From: Varanus komodoensis | Lineage: Eukaryota; Chordata; Lepidosauria; Squamata; Varanidae | NCBI RefSeq assembly: GCF_004798865.1 | Contig: NW_025335761.1 | Span: 17,212,634-17,276,633, forward strand | Direction of reading: 5' to 3' | DNA: 64,000 nucleotides | Part shown: positions 47,417 through 57,892 of the stretch, in pieces | How positions within the stretch are numbered: the stretch's first letter is position 1 | Layout: every line of letters begins with the position of its first letter | Made by a program: the position numbers and the translations under genes | The notes under the pieces: model-generated | Database searches by the model: none | What the model saw: only the letters and a program-made list of their open reading frames with translations | Told to the model about the DNA's origin: nothing

Positions 47417-48119
47417 CATAACATAATAATACAGGTGAATAGCCAAAGCTCTAAATGCACTAGAAGAAAGAATTTCACACATGGTTTTGGTTAGTACATC
47501 ATTACAATAATAAACTCAAGGAGTTCACTCCATGAATTCTAGAATTATAACTTTCAATTTAGTTCCTGAATGGGAAAAGTCAATAATTACTGCCTTTCCT
47601 ATGCACTGAGGCATTAGTAAACAATGTAAACGGCAAACAGCTACTCCAAGAGTACAAAATTCAGAAAACAGTGACCAGATTTTTTATACCCTGCAGCAAT
47701 TGATCTTACCCTTCCTCTCATCCTCATTCAGTTTCAAGGCTCCAAGGTGGAGATACATTGGTGGTAATGGTTAATCTCTTCTATGCTCTGGATATTCCTA
47801 AAAACAGGACACAACAGTCCCACTTACAGGCAAAAGGCCTTAAATGAAGTTGTATTTGGCTGCCAAGGGAAGGACAACAAAGAGGGATCCATCCTACTCT
47901 CCCTTTGGAAGGTGTTCCATAGGTCCAGAAAAGTGCCTTCAGTGGTCACCAAACATGCCTCTGAGGGTAGCAGCCTCCAAAACAGGTCTCTCCAGAAGAT
48001 CTTGGGAACTGGGCAGGCTTGCATGGAAGAAGGAAGTCTTTCATCTAGCCTGGTCCCAAGCCATGTACAGCTTAATAGGTCATAACCAGCACTTTGAATT
48101 CTGCCCAGAAACAGGCCAT
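47417..48119. other. non-coding, probable decayed interspersed repeat
   Basis: From about 47900, wording such as cttaataggtcataaccagc-actttgaattctgcccag and cattagccagtgaagttgta resembles a repeat seen widely in reptile genomes, but I cannot name its family. No gene is present. Confidence 0.35.
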
Positions 48120-48420
48120 TAGCCAGTGAAGTTGTAACAAGGGATGTGTGCACTCTCCGGAATGATGAAACTGACACTGTTGTACTTTGGGCCCATCACG
48201 GAAAGGCAAGTCTCCCTGGCAAAGAAATAATGCTAGGGAAAGTTGAAGGCAGCAGAAGAAAAGGAAGAGAAATATAAAATGGATTGATTCCATAAAGGGA
48301 GCCACAGCCTTGATTTTGCAAGAGCTGAGCAGGGCTGTCAAGGAGGAGACATGTTATAGGACACTCATTTAGAGGGCTGCCATAGGTTGGAGATGACTTG
48401 ACAGCACATAAGAACAAATA
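48120..48420 (+). mobile_element. RTE-type LINE 3' fragment
   Basis: The conceptual frame reads like MKLTLLYFGPITERQVSLAKK...MLGKVEGSRRKGREI.NGLIP, then LQELSRAVKEE and the 3' end tagagggctgccataggttg-gagatgacttgacagcacat-aagaac. This matches the C-terminal 'YFGHxxR..SLEK..MLGKVEG.R.RGR' pattern of RTE and Bov-B-like LINEs. Its 3' end differs from the Bov-B at 47.4 kb. Confidence 0.65.
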
Positions 48421-48560
48421 ATCTGGTGTCATCAGCAAACTTGGCCACATTGCTGGTCACTCCTAATTCCAGGTCATTTGTGAATAGGTTGAAATCACTG
48501 GTCCTAATGCAAAACCCCATGACACCATTCCACAGGCCACCAAACTGAATGGCTTTAAAA
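48421..48560 (-). mobile_element. CR1 reverse-transcriptase fragment (minus strand)
   Basis: The reverse complement of ctggtgtcatcagcaaactt-ggccacattgctggtcactc-ctaattccaggtcatttgtg encodes LFTNDLELGVTSNVAKFADDTR. The FADDT block is the catalytic motif of CR1 RT. It is a short internal piece without the 3' end. Confidence 0.7.
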
Positions 48561-48639
48561 GTATGTGGACAAATCCATGGAGGAGATGGCTATCATAGTC
48601 TTGACGGCTATGTGCTACTGCTAGTATTAGAGGCAATAT

Positions 48640-48750
48640 GGATTTTGTATTTGGGCTTTTAATGTTTGTAAAACACCCAGAGAGCCCTCTGGGCTATTGA
48701 GGTGGTATATAAATGCAATTAATCAGTCAATTAATAAATACACCAGTTGC
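48640..48750 (+). mobile_element. L2-like 3' tail
   Basis: The tail reads ttgtatttgggcttttaatg, acacccagagagccctctgg and gaggtggtatataaatgcaa, and ends attaatcagtcaattaataa-ata. Confidence 0.6.
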
Positions 48751-48764
48751 TGGGGAGCTGGCCA

Positions 48765-48885
48765 GGAAGAAAGAGCTCTTGTGCTCATATCCTACTTGAG
48801 GGATCCCATGGGCTTTGCTACAGTGTTGGAAGGCTGGACTAGATAGCCCATTGGTCTGATCCAGCATAGCTTATATTCTTACGTA
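48765..48885 (+). repeat. unclassified interspersed repeat, third copy
   Basis: It ends attggtctgatccagcatag-cttatattctt, the same 3' wording as the copies at 20740-21085 and 23005-23205. Confidence 0.55.
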
Positions 48886-49297
48886 GGAGGCCCAGCAGCC
48901 TGAGCAGAGAGAGAGAATGAAAGCGCAAACCAGACAGAGAGAAAACATCAAATAAGCCCCAGATTCGCCTACCACTCTACCTGTTAGAGCAGTCCCACAC
49001 AAAACTCCTGTTTTCTAACTCCCAGGAAAAGAAAATTTTGCCACAGATCTCACTTGTTCTGATTACACTGCACTACCAGCTGTGGGAATTTAGAACTTCC
49101 ATCAACACGTTTTCCTTAGAAAGCTGAGCAACATCCTAAACAGTTTTCTAAAGCAAAGATGACAATGAACTGTTTGCCTTGGCTCACATAGGTTTCTCTG
49201 AATACCTATCCAGAATGAGAATGAAATGGTCCCAGGCTTCAAGGAAGGTCGTCTTCCTCCAAGAGTAATGCTTCTTACTTCAAAAGCCTAATGGTGG

Positions 49298-49395
49298 ACA
49301 ACTTGTCACCCTTCAAATGTTTTGGCCTAGGAGTCCCTTCAAACCCTGACCAGCACAGCCAATTGTGAGGGATGACGGGAACTGCAGGCCCACAA
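49298..49395. repeat. palindromic MITE-like repeat, diverged copy
   Basis: It reads gacaacttgtcacccttcaa-atgttttggcc ... ccagcacagccaattgtgag-ggatgacgggaactgcaggc. One arm and the core are recognisable; the second arm is decayed. Confidence 0.45.
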
Positions 49396-49779
49396 ATTTA
49401 ATTATTTATTATTTATTAAAAGCTTTTATAGGCCTGTCTACTACAACTCCTCCAGGGAGTTGCCCATCCCTGGAGGATGCTAACCTCCTTTCAAACAAAA
49501 GTGCCACCCAGGCCTGGTCCCTGTCTGTGGCTGTTAATCCGCCAGGAAGCTCAGAGGGGCGAAGCAGCTTCTCTGAAGCAGCTTCGTGGTCTTTCAGTGG
49601 AGACATTAGACAAAAATCTAAAGAGAGAACAAAGTACATTTCAGCAAGCCAGCGAATTTTGCCCTAAGGATTAATTCCGAATGACAAATAATAGGCCCGT
49701 TGATTTCGAAGAAGTCAACTTTCTATTCTGCATGGGTCGACGCTTTTATTTTAATTTCTAGTGGAAGGAAAGTTCATTT

Positions 49780-51720
49780 CCTTCGAGGAACTCCAGGGCT
49801 TCGGCAATGCGTCAGTGGGGGCGGGTGCCGCTGTTTGTGCGGACTGCCCCCCCCCACTCCCTTCTGCCGCTTATCGAGTCTTTGAGCTCAGCCTCCCCCC
49901 CCCCCTTCATCTCGTTTTATGATTCAAGACTATTTGCTGGTGAATTCTCTTACCGTTATTCTCCCTAAATCTCCCAGGACGTTTTAGCAGGAGGAGGGAG
50001 GGAGGCCTACAACTCCCAGCACTGCCGAGGCGTCTGGCTGGCGAAGCCTGGGAGTGGTAGGACTGTGTCTACACATGCAAGGATCGCCGCCCGAAGGGGG
50101 CAGAAGGCTCTCCTGGGTTTTGTGCGGCGGCCCTGCTCCCGCGGGCCCTGCGAGCCTCTCCGCCGCGCCGCAGGTGGCGGGAAGACGGTGCACTTCTCCG
50201 CGAGGCCGGCAGTGGGAGCAGCTGCGGCTCCGGCTCCGGCAATCAGCTGGCTCGCGGGGGACAAATCTCGGACGGGGAGCCACTACTCCTCCGCTCAGCC
50301 TTCTCACTCGGTCCGCCTCCCTCCCGTAGCCCTGGGCGGCTTCTGGCCGCGGCTGCCCCCGCCCGCGCGCAGTCCCCTCGGTGTGCCGAGGCGGCGAAGA
50401 GGGTGTGCCCGAGGCAACGGAGAAGGCGCGAGGGACGGAGCCGCGGGCGAGAGTCGGTGGCGGGCGCGCTGGTCTTGGCTCTCCATTTCCTCTCCGGGCT
50501 TCATCTTCTGTGACGGCGGCACCCCAGCCCTCACCCAGCCTCTCCGGCTGCCGGTAGGCGCGCCGAAGAAGGCTGAGAAATCTTCAAACAGGAGCGGGGA
50601 GGAGGAGAGACCGCGGAGCTGCGAGTCTCCCATTCAGCGCTCCCCAGCCTGCCCCCCATCCCACTGCTGCTTTACCATGATCCAGGCTCTTTCCTGCCAC
50701 CGAGAAGACCTCTAAACACCCGCAGCCCTCCGAAGCGGACCTGCGGCAGATCCTGGGTTGCTAAGGTAATGGCATTTACAGTACCCTCCCCACAGCTTGT
50801 AGGGCAAAATGGCCAGCGCGGCACGGCTCCTGCCTTCTCTGCTTCCTCAGCACCCCAGCGCGCCCCTTTTCCACTCTACAGGGGCGCAGAGGCAATGAAA
50901 CCGGCTGCTCCGGTTCTTAAACAAACCGGAGTCCGTCCAAGCGCGCTGGGTGTCTGAAGTCCCCTCTGGTACGGCGGGAAAGGAGGCGTAGAACGCTTCC
51001 CACGCCACGCATCCACGGTGGCTTCATTTTCTGCCCTTTCCAACATGGATTTTTGGTAGTAGTAGTAGTAGTAGTTGTTGTGGGGGGAGGGGGGTTACGA
51101 ATGAGTAAAGAAAAGTATAAGTATGCCAAGTGTAAACGACCCTGGCTTCCATTCGGAGTACAGCCATAGCCACGCGGTCCGCGGCGCGGCGTTCACGTTA
51201 AGCGCAGGGCCGGGAGAGTTTGTTTCCCCGCCCGCCCCTCTGCGGGGTTTGTGGAAAGGGGAGAGCAGCGAGCGGAGTTTGCGCTCCTAAGCTGTGCGGA
51301 TCGATGCCGAGGGGCACGCAAGGCGATCGCTAAGCAACCGGCTGCGGAAGCGATTGCGAAGTGGCGCTACCGGGAGGGCGACACGGCCGCCGCGGCTGCG
51401 GCTCCCGTTAGGCTGGTGCGCCGCTTGCTTTCCCGGGGAATGAAGCGCGGGGAAGGATGAGCCGGGCTTTCGCCGCGGGAAACGTAGAGCTGCGGGCTGC
51501 TCAGCCCAAGTGCAAGCATGATTTCAGCCCACAGAGCGGCACCGCCGCATTGGCGAAGCGCAGCCCCGGAATGCGCCCGGTTTGCTTACAGCTAGAAACC
51601 GGGGCACTTTTCTGGAGACGCGGGTTACAAGTTTTCTGTACCTTCCAAGATCTGGGTTTTGGCTCCTTCCCCAGGAACGCCGTGTAGCAGCCAGAGCTGG
51701 GGGAAGGCAAAGCACGTGAG
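49780..51720. promoter_or_regulatory. CpG-island-like block, candidate host promoter
   Basis: GC and CpG density rise sharply relative to everything else in the window and fall again after about 51.7 kb. Motifs include tgcgtcagtgggggcggg at 49808-49825 (AP-1/CRE-like site next to an Sp1-type gggggcggg), several ccgccc and gcggcg runs, a half X-box-like gctaagcaacc near 51330, and an E-box cacgtg near 51713. No TATA box is obvious, which fits a CpG-island promoter. No repeats are seen inside apart from a (GTA)n at 51056-51076. Which gene it serves cannot be read from this window. Confidence 0.7.
50055..50765 (+). other. candidate non-coding first exon
   Basis: A good 5' splice site, gttgctaag|gtaatggc, lies with its GT at 50766-50767. 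Just before it is a tiny upstream-type ORF, atgatccaggctctttcctg ... gacctctaa (MIQALSCHREDL, 50677-50715). The 216-codon frame ending there (50065-50715) is Arg/Pro/Ala-rich. It has no family resemblance and a matching open frame on the other strand, so it reads as GC-driven. I propose a 5' UTR exon on the + strand with its start unknown; 50055 is only an approximate left limit. Confidence 0.35.
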
Positions 51721-53107
51721 AACTGGGTGGATCCCGAGTCCCTAGAGCCCAAACAGAGCTCAGTGTCAAGAGCAGGGTCTATCAATGACCCGCCTTTTAG
51801 CCAACTGGCTGCTGTGAAACAAAAGGAGATGGATCTGAGCCAGCCGGCTTGGCTTTGGCCTGCAGTCCTAGACATTCATCCTTGGAACCGGGTCCCACTG
51901 AAACCTCTTACGTTTTCACAAGTGCCCTGTGAAGACTTGCTAGGCACATAGTGCCTGTGGCAAGTGTGGAGCTAGGTAGCCAAAGGGAGGCCGTATGCAA
52001 CTGATAGTGCACTGACTGCTGCCCAGAGTGGCCGTCCCACACGTCTGGGCAGCCGCTGCGCACAGCCACCGGTCGCTTTTGCCTTTGCATCACTGGAGCA
52101 GGGAATGTTTGTCTCTTGCCCCAAGCAAATGGCAAAAAGACTGAGCAACGTAGGTATCCATGATACAAAATGGCGCACATGCGCCATTCAGTCACTTTGG
52201 CTTACTTGGGTTGCAGAACCGAGCAGTTGGTGAGGCAGATGTGTTACATATGATTTAGGGCAGGGTGGGGAAGATGTGATCCTCCAGCTGTTTTTGGAGT
52301 CCAGAACACCAGCAGCTTTCCTTGTATCTGCTTGTACACGAGAGAGTGTGCCCACTGAAGGTCACTCACTGTCATAGCTGGACTGCCTTGTCAAAGTGCT
52401 CCCATGATAGTCCCCAGATCTTCCACAAAACAGGCTGTAACGCTTTGCACATCTGGACTGTAGAACTGGAAGTGTCCAAGCAGCCTGTTTGTGATCACTC
52501 AAATTAGAGCCACCTGGTTGTGGGTTGCGCACCCCTGGACAGCTCTGGGAACGTTCTTGGTTGGTCTGGATGTGTTGCCTGCTGCAATTTTTGGCACAGT
52601 CACTAAGAGAGGCCTGAGAAGAAAGTGGCAGCACTGTTGACAGGTGTATCTCCTTATCCGAAATGCTTTTACTTCCTACAGCCTGGCACAGATTGTGTTA
52701 CCCAGTCAAGTGGCTCCGCCCATTGGTGCAAACTGTGCAGTGGGGTTGAATAAACCTGTGTTTGTTGCCAGGGTGAGACTGCAGGATGACAAGAAGGGGG
52801 TGTCAGTTACTCAGTGAGCCACAAGAAAAGGCCAGTGTGGGCATCAGTTGCTTTGATGGGTTGTAAATTGTGCAGGGTTGACTTTAAGTCTCTCCGGTTT
52901 TAGTTGAAGTGACTGCTAACTCAGTAACTCAGGAGGTTGCTGGCTGCAGCCTTAGCCTTTCTCCACATTTCCATTGTCCCATTAGAGAAAAAATACAGCA
53001 AAAACGATAGGTGTGTAGGCTCTCTTAAACTTCTATACTAAGTGCACTTTCATTAAAACCTGTGGGCTTGAATTGCGAGTAAGCATGTCCATTATTAGGG
53101 AACCCTT
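51721..53107. other. non-coding, probable first intron or flank
   Basis: No gene or clear repeat is visible. Around 52266-52310 one decayed arm of the palindromic family (gatcctccagctgtttttgg) may be present. Confidence 0.4.
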
Positions 53108-53300
53108 CTACAGGGAGGGACTGTAGCTCAGCCCCAGCGCTCATGCACTGCATCCAGAAGGCCCCCGGTTCAATCCCTGGCATCTCCCGTTAGGCCTGGG
53201 AAAGAATCCTACCTGAAAGCCTGGCGTCATTGCCACTGCTGGTGAGCTAGATGGACCAGTGTGAGGTCTGACTTAATGGAGGGCAGGTTCTTGTGTTCCT
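53108..53300 (+). repeat. tRNA-derived SINE, second type
   Basis: The head gggactgtagctcagcccca carries an A-box-like TAGCTCAG, and ccccggttcaatccctggca carries the B-box GGTTCAATCCC. The body continues ctacctgaaagcctgg ... gagctagatggaccagtgtg and ends ggttcttgtgttcctgtg. It is a near full-length copy and the best in the window for this family. Confidence 0.85.
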
Positions 53301-53379
53301 GTGTGCATAGCCCTCTCCCAGCCATATTACTGAACTTGAGGTTTGTGTCTTTTAGAAGCAGTGCATGTGTGCCCCCCGC

Positions 53380-53432
53380 CCCCGTGTGTGTGTGTGTGTG
53401 TGTGCGCACGTGCATGCATGCATGTGTGCATT
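53380..53432. repeat. simple repeat (GT)n with CG and CATG variants
   Basis: ccgtgtgtgtgtgtgtgtgt followed by gcgcacgtgcatgcatgcat. The alternating purine-pyrimidine order makes it Z-DNA-prone. Confidence 0.9.
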
Positions 53433-54898
53433 GGTGGAGGGGCTTCTTTAGCCCATCCGTGTTTCCCTTTCATCTTGTAGCCACTGTCAGATAATCCTGC
53501 AATGTCATAGTAAGAGGTGATAGCATGTTATCTGGTCCTTGGGGATGTGGAATGGGCTGCATAGATGCAGAACAGTCCTTGCTTTTAAAGAGCATCCTGC
53601 TTGTAAAGAAGGGAAGACTGGGGTGTTAGGGCACTCAAGGGAGGACATCAGTAGGAAAATATATGGTATCTGGGAGCTAAAACTGTCTTGCCTTGGCTTT
53701 GTCTGGTGAAGCCTTTAAAAACAGCAGCTGTGCTCCAGCAGTGCTGTTCTTCAGTCCCTCCCTGGTCCTTTACCGGTGGTCTAGATAGTATCCAATTACC
53801 TTTGAATCAGACTACAAAATGGAAGTCACACATGGATGGCCTAGAGGCAGAAGCCCTCATTCTCTCTTCCACTGCCTGTCCAGCTAAAGTCTCAAGCTCA
53901 AGGGCATTTTCACATGTAAGATGTGAAGTGCTCAGGCAGTTTGTGATGTAAATGTTAAACTTTTGCCAGCCTACTCATGCTTGTTCCAAAAGTCTTACCA
54001 CTCACTTTCTTCTCCCAATGAAGCATGTCTAATGTACATAGTATTTAAACAGCGCAAAGGCAATTTACTAGTGAGGTCATAAGACAAAACAATCACTTGG
54101 GAGTTCATTTTGGATCAGAGAATGTTTCACTTTAGACAAAGCCCACCTTGCTTTGAAACTGAAATACAGCCTCATTTCAGTTTTCCAAAGCTTGGGTTAC
54201 CTCCCTATTGAATATAATGGGGAAATTTTAAAAATATAGTGGTAATGTTTCATTTTGGGGCAAAATGGGATGCTATCTTAGGCATAATAGCCTCTTTTAA
54301 GTGAATGAAACCTCTCCTGTTTCAGCCAAATTTAGTGCTAGATGGTTTTAATGTTGATTTTGGGGATAGGGTAGGGGAGAACTAATCTTGCCACCTCTCT
54401 CCCCCCTTCCAGAAATTGCTTTGGATCAATGGCTTGTTGAAATGGATGATTTTTGCTGAAATCTAAAAGTGGACACTATTGTGGTACTATAACTCTGTCT
54501 CTTTCTGTGTAACTCTCCAAATAACAGTCACACACAACATAGCACACATGAAAAACATCAATTCAGAGAGATACTGTAAGTTTTACTCAGAGATAGATGG
54601 AGTAAGAAACAATAGCAAGAATAAATAAGAACTAGGATGAATCAGAATTGGCTTTTTGGAAAGAACTGGACTAGGTTGGGATAAGAAGGGCACACAAGCA
54701 AACCACCACCAACTGCGCAGCTCTTTCAGCATTGCTCTTCCTAGAAGAGCCCATGTGCAAAAGAGCACTGAAAACACAAATAACTTCTGATATGTTATTC
54801 CCATGGCCCACCCAAAAGCAGTGTGATTGGAGAGCCCTACTAAATGCATTCCCTGGTTGGAACCTACAACTGTAATTCATTTCTCCTTTCTGTTCAGG
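53433..54898. other. non-coding stretch
   Basis: No gene or repeat is confidently recognised. If the proposed first exon is real, this is intronic. Confidence 0.4.
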
Positions 54899-55128
54899 TC
54901 TGTACCAATGAGCATTGGGAAAATACCTGTTGGAAACAGTTTCTCAAAGTGTATCTGAAGCCTCAGAAAGAGTCCCCTTTTATCTGTAAGATGTCCAAAT
55001 ACTTGCAAAGACGCCTGGCTCAGTGCGTGAGCTTAGTCCAGATGCAGATGAACGTCTTTGCAGCTGAAGCCTCGTATATGAAAGGATTCAGTCTAAGAAG
55101 CAAGGATGGCAACCTGCTATCCCTGTAG
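54899..55128 (+). other. weak candidate exon
   Basis: A strong polypyrimidine tract and acceptor, catttctcctttctgttcag, ends at 54898. It is followed by an open phase-0 frame, VCTNEHWENTCWKQFLKVYLKPQKESPF...YMKGFSLRSKDGNLLSL, to TAG at 55126-55128. Donor-like sites occur inside (atctgtaagatg near 54985, gtgcgtgagc near 55025), so a shorter non-coding exon is equally possible. The last codons fall in a copy of the palindromic repeat starting near 55110, which argues against an old conserved coding exon. No family is recognised. Confidence 0.15.
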
Positions 55129-55170
55129 TTTGGACCACATTCCCAATCAACTTCAGCCAGCAGAGAGGGT
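55110..55170. repeat. palindromic MITE-like repeat, one arm
   Basis: ggcaacctgctatccctgta-gtttggaccacattcccaat-caacttcagccagcag follows the left arm and core of the family base for base over much of its length. Confidence 0.55.
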
Positions 55171-55225
55171 GAGGCTTGTGGTGTAAAACATCTGGAGTGC
55201 AGTAGGCTGCTTTCCTACTGGTCTA

Positions 55226-55600
55226 AAGAGAGCCTGTATGGTACAGTAGTTGAGTGTTGGGCTGGGACTGAGAAGGTTACTTAGTGGATGACCAGGATTC
55301 TGGTGACTGCTGTGTTCATGACAGTCCGTCCCATTTCAGCAGTACAGGAACTATCCGTAGTGCTGAATTCCATCCCCAAAATGGAGTCACCATCCTGGAG
55401 TACTATGGATAGCGCCTATAAGGCTCAGAAGAAACACTGGAATGGTTAAGTAATCCCAGTGACATAGGTGCCACCAGCCTTCCCTGTGGGTTGTGCAGTC
55501 TCCCAAACTAGCCTACCTTGCAGGGTTGCTATGAGATGAAATGAGTTGACAGCTGTGTATGCTACCTGCACTCCTTTGGGGAACAGCAGGGCATTTCCTC
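55226..55600 (+). repeat. tRNA-derived SINE interrupted by repeat Y
   Basis: The SINE head gagagcctgtatggtacagt-agttgagtgttgggctggga is at 55226-55270. Its downstream body, actagcctaccttgcagggt-tgctatgagatg, is at 55505-55540. Between them lies about 190 bases containing repeat Y (55338-55492), which the other SINE copies at 2.1 and 38.9 kb lack. Confidence 0.6.
55338..55492 (+). repeat. unclassified repeat Y, copy 1
   Basis: cagcagtacaggaactatcc, gaattccatccccaaaatgg-agtcaccatc, cctataaggctcagaagaaa and gacataggtgccaccagcct-tccctgt align in order with 55998-56143. Confidence 0.7.
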
Positions 55601-55997
55601 GTGGAAATTAAAATGGAATTTTCCACACCCTGCCTTGAAAGTGTTTAGTTTTAGATCCTGGTAGGGAGCAGTGTGCAGTGATCAGCAGAAGGAAGAGAAG
55701 AATTGTAGTACTTGTGGTCAGTTATGTCATTAAAAGTCCTCTGGAGCAACTTGTATTTCTTGTACAATCATGTTCTAATCAGTAGTTCAAATCAGTAAGT
55801 CAGCCTATGGAAAATTTCTGCTGAATTCAAGCTTAAATTCATCAGTTCAGCTCTGGTTCATTAACTAGCACAGTAACTAGTGATACTGCTGGACTTCATA
55901 ATTAGTCCGCTCACTGACTGAACCTTGCCCGTCCATCACGGGAGGCTAATAGCTCCTATTTCCATGGGGCTGCTTCACCCTTTCAGCTTTTATTCTC

Positions 55998-56143
55998 AGC
56001 TGTATAGGAACCATCCGTGGGGTTGCACTCCATTCCCAAATGGGTTCACCATCACAGAGCACCAGGGAGAGTTTCTATAAAGCTCAGAATAAAAGCTGTC
56101 ATGAAGGAGTCCCACAGACATAGGAGCCACCAGCCTACCCTGT
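55998..56143 (+). repeat. unclassified repeat Y, copy 2
   Basis: cagctgtataggaaccatcc, gcactccattcccaaatggg-ttcaccatc, tctataaagctcagaataaa and gacataggagccaccagcct-accctgt pair with copy 1 in direct orientation, about 660 bases away. Confidence 0.7.
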
Positions 56144-56145
56144 CA

Positions 56146-57790
56146 ACTTTTAGCTTTGACTGGCAGTTTACAAATTTGCTATCAAGTTTAGAATAGATCG
56201 CAAACATGCTCTGCCTGCATCTAAGCCAGTTCAGGCATGTGCTACGTTGGTTGGTTGAACTGTTTCCTTGCCTGATCCAGCATTTCTGTGCATGCACCAT
56301 GTGGGTTGGATTAACCCATTTCCTGCCTCATGCAGTGCTGCTTTTCACTTTGCCTCACTCTGGGTCCACGAGAAGGCAGTTTGACCATGCTCCCCTTAAA
56401 CTTTTAGTTATCCTGCAGTCTCCTGAGCAGCTTCCCTGATCATCCGGCTCCACTGCAGCTCTTGCTCCGAGGAGGCATTCTGAGATTCCAAAGTACCACT
56501 TCCAGAATGCCCGCTGATGTGCACAAGCTTGCCTACATGGAAGGAGAGTTTCTTTGAGGGACAACCCTTGTTCGGATTTGTACTTTTCCAGCAAATAATG
56601 AACTTACTTGTAGCCAATTTACCCATCAGCAATGGTAACAAGATCAACTATAGCAAACATTTTGAACTCAGTTAAATATGTTTCATGTAGATGAATTCAA
56701 ACTCTTATGATCACAATATTGCACTTATAAAATGCAAATGATAAATATTTATGTTGAGAAAAGTTGTATTTGAACATGCTCTTTGCCTGTGCTAATGCTA
56801 CATATTTCAGACCTGTCAATCATATTTTTACCCACTTGCAGGGCAAAGTAAACGTCCAACAAACCAGAAAACACATTTTTAGCTCTTTTCTGGATTGCTT
56901 TTGTCTCTCTCAAGGGCAGGAATAGCAAAGCATGACAGCATTATATAAATCTGTAGTGTGGCTACATGCAAAATGCTGTGTCTAACTGGTGGGGGCAGGG
57001 GAGGAAAAGCCTTGCAACGTATCAAGGACTTGCTGTACCTTCCAATGAAGGAAAGCTTAAAAAAAAAAAACAAGCTTGAGAATTTTTAGTTTATGAAAAA
57101 TACACAATTTTTGGGACATGCCCATCTTGCAAAATTATGGAGGGTTAAAGAAAACAGATGGGAAAAAAATAAGACTGGAAATTAAGGACACCCAGTCAGG
57201 TCAATTGGAGCTGGGTTCAGACAGGGCTGGCCAAAAGCATGTTTCAGTGGGAAGCAGAACATCAGTCAGCATGCAGCCCTGAAATTCAAGGTGCGTGGTA
57301 CCTACGGCTGCCCTAGCTGGTGGTATAGCGAAGGCGTTTGAGACCCATCACTGAAATGGGAGCCCTTCTTTGAGGTGGCCACGTGTATTCCTTCTTGAGA
57401 TCACAGGTAATATCTCTCTTCTCCCCACTCCTGCTGCTGTCCTTTTAATGAAGAAGAAACTATATATCTTTAAAGTAAAAAGTGAAACATTTGCTTGGCT
57501 GTGCCCTGACTATAATTTTTTTCAAAATAAGTTTTTAAAAAGATGCTTTAGTAAGTAGCATTGGCATGCCTCTGCAGGCCAAAGTGCTGAGACTGGCCTG
57601 TTTGTTGATACCCCATCAGCCACTGCCTTTTAAGTGATCATTTGGTGTTCCTTGGGGTCCCCTGCTTTAGGTGCCTAGCTACACCACAGGGGCAAGTTAC
57701 TTTTGCATCAGAGGCGGAGAAATGCCCATCTTTCCTTCCATGAGCATAAAAGTACAACAATAATCTCTGGCAACTTTCTGCCCTTCATGG
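56146..57790. other. non-coding stretch
   Basis: No gene. An A-run lies at 57059-57070. The short ORFs overlap in antisense pairs and show no family. Confidence 0.4.
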
Positions 57791-57794
57791 TAAG

Positions 57795-57892
57795 CAAGTC
57801 ATGAATGGAGCCAGCTGGTGCCGGAGATCAGACTAGATGGCCCGGGAGGACGCTTCTGACTAGCTCTGTTTCTATGTTTCTATGATACACCA
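57795..57892 (+). mobile_element. CR1 3' end fragment
   Basis: gagatcagactagatggccc-gggaggacgcttctgactag followed by ctctgtttctatgtttctat is the terminal 3' UTR of a CR1-type LINE, closely related to the piece at 15641-15722. Confidence 0.75.

Noticed and set aside
50304-50633. 109-codon minus-strand ORF in the same island
   Set aside because: Antisense shadow of the same GC-rich stretch, with no family resemblance.
50065-50715. 216-codon + strand ORF in the CpG island as a protein gene
   Set aside because: GC-rich DNA is open in several frames on both strands here. Composition is Arg/Pro/Ala/Ser-driven, no domain is visible, and a splice donor follows it; a 5' UTR exon is a simpler reading.
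53108-53175. Possible functional tRNA gene
   Set aside because: A and B boxes are present, but the sequence does not fold into a full cloverleaf and continues into a SINE body shared with 41640 and 61165.
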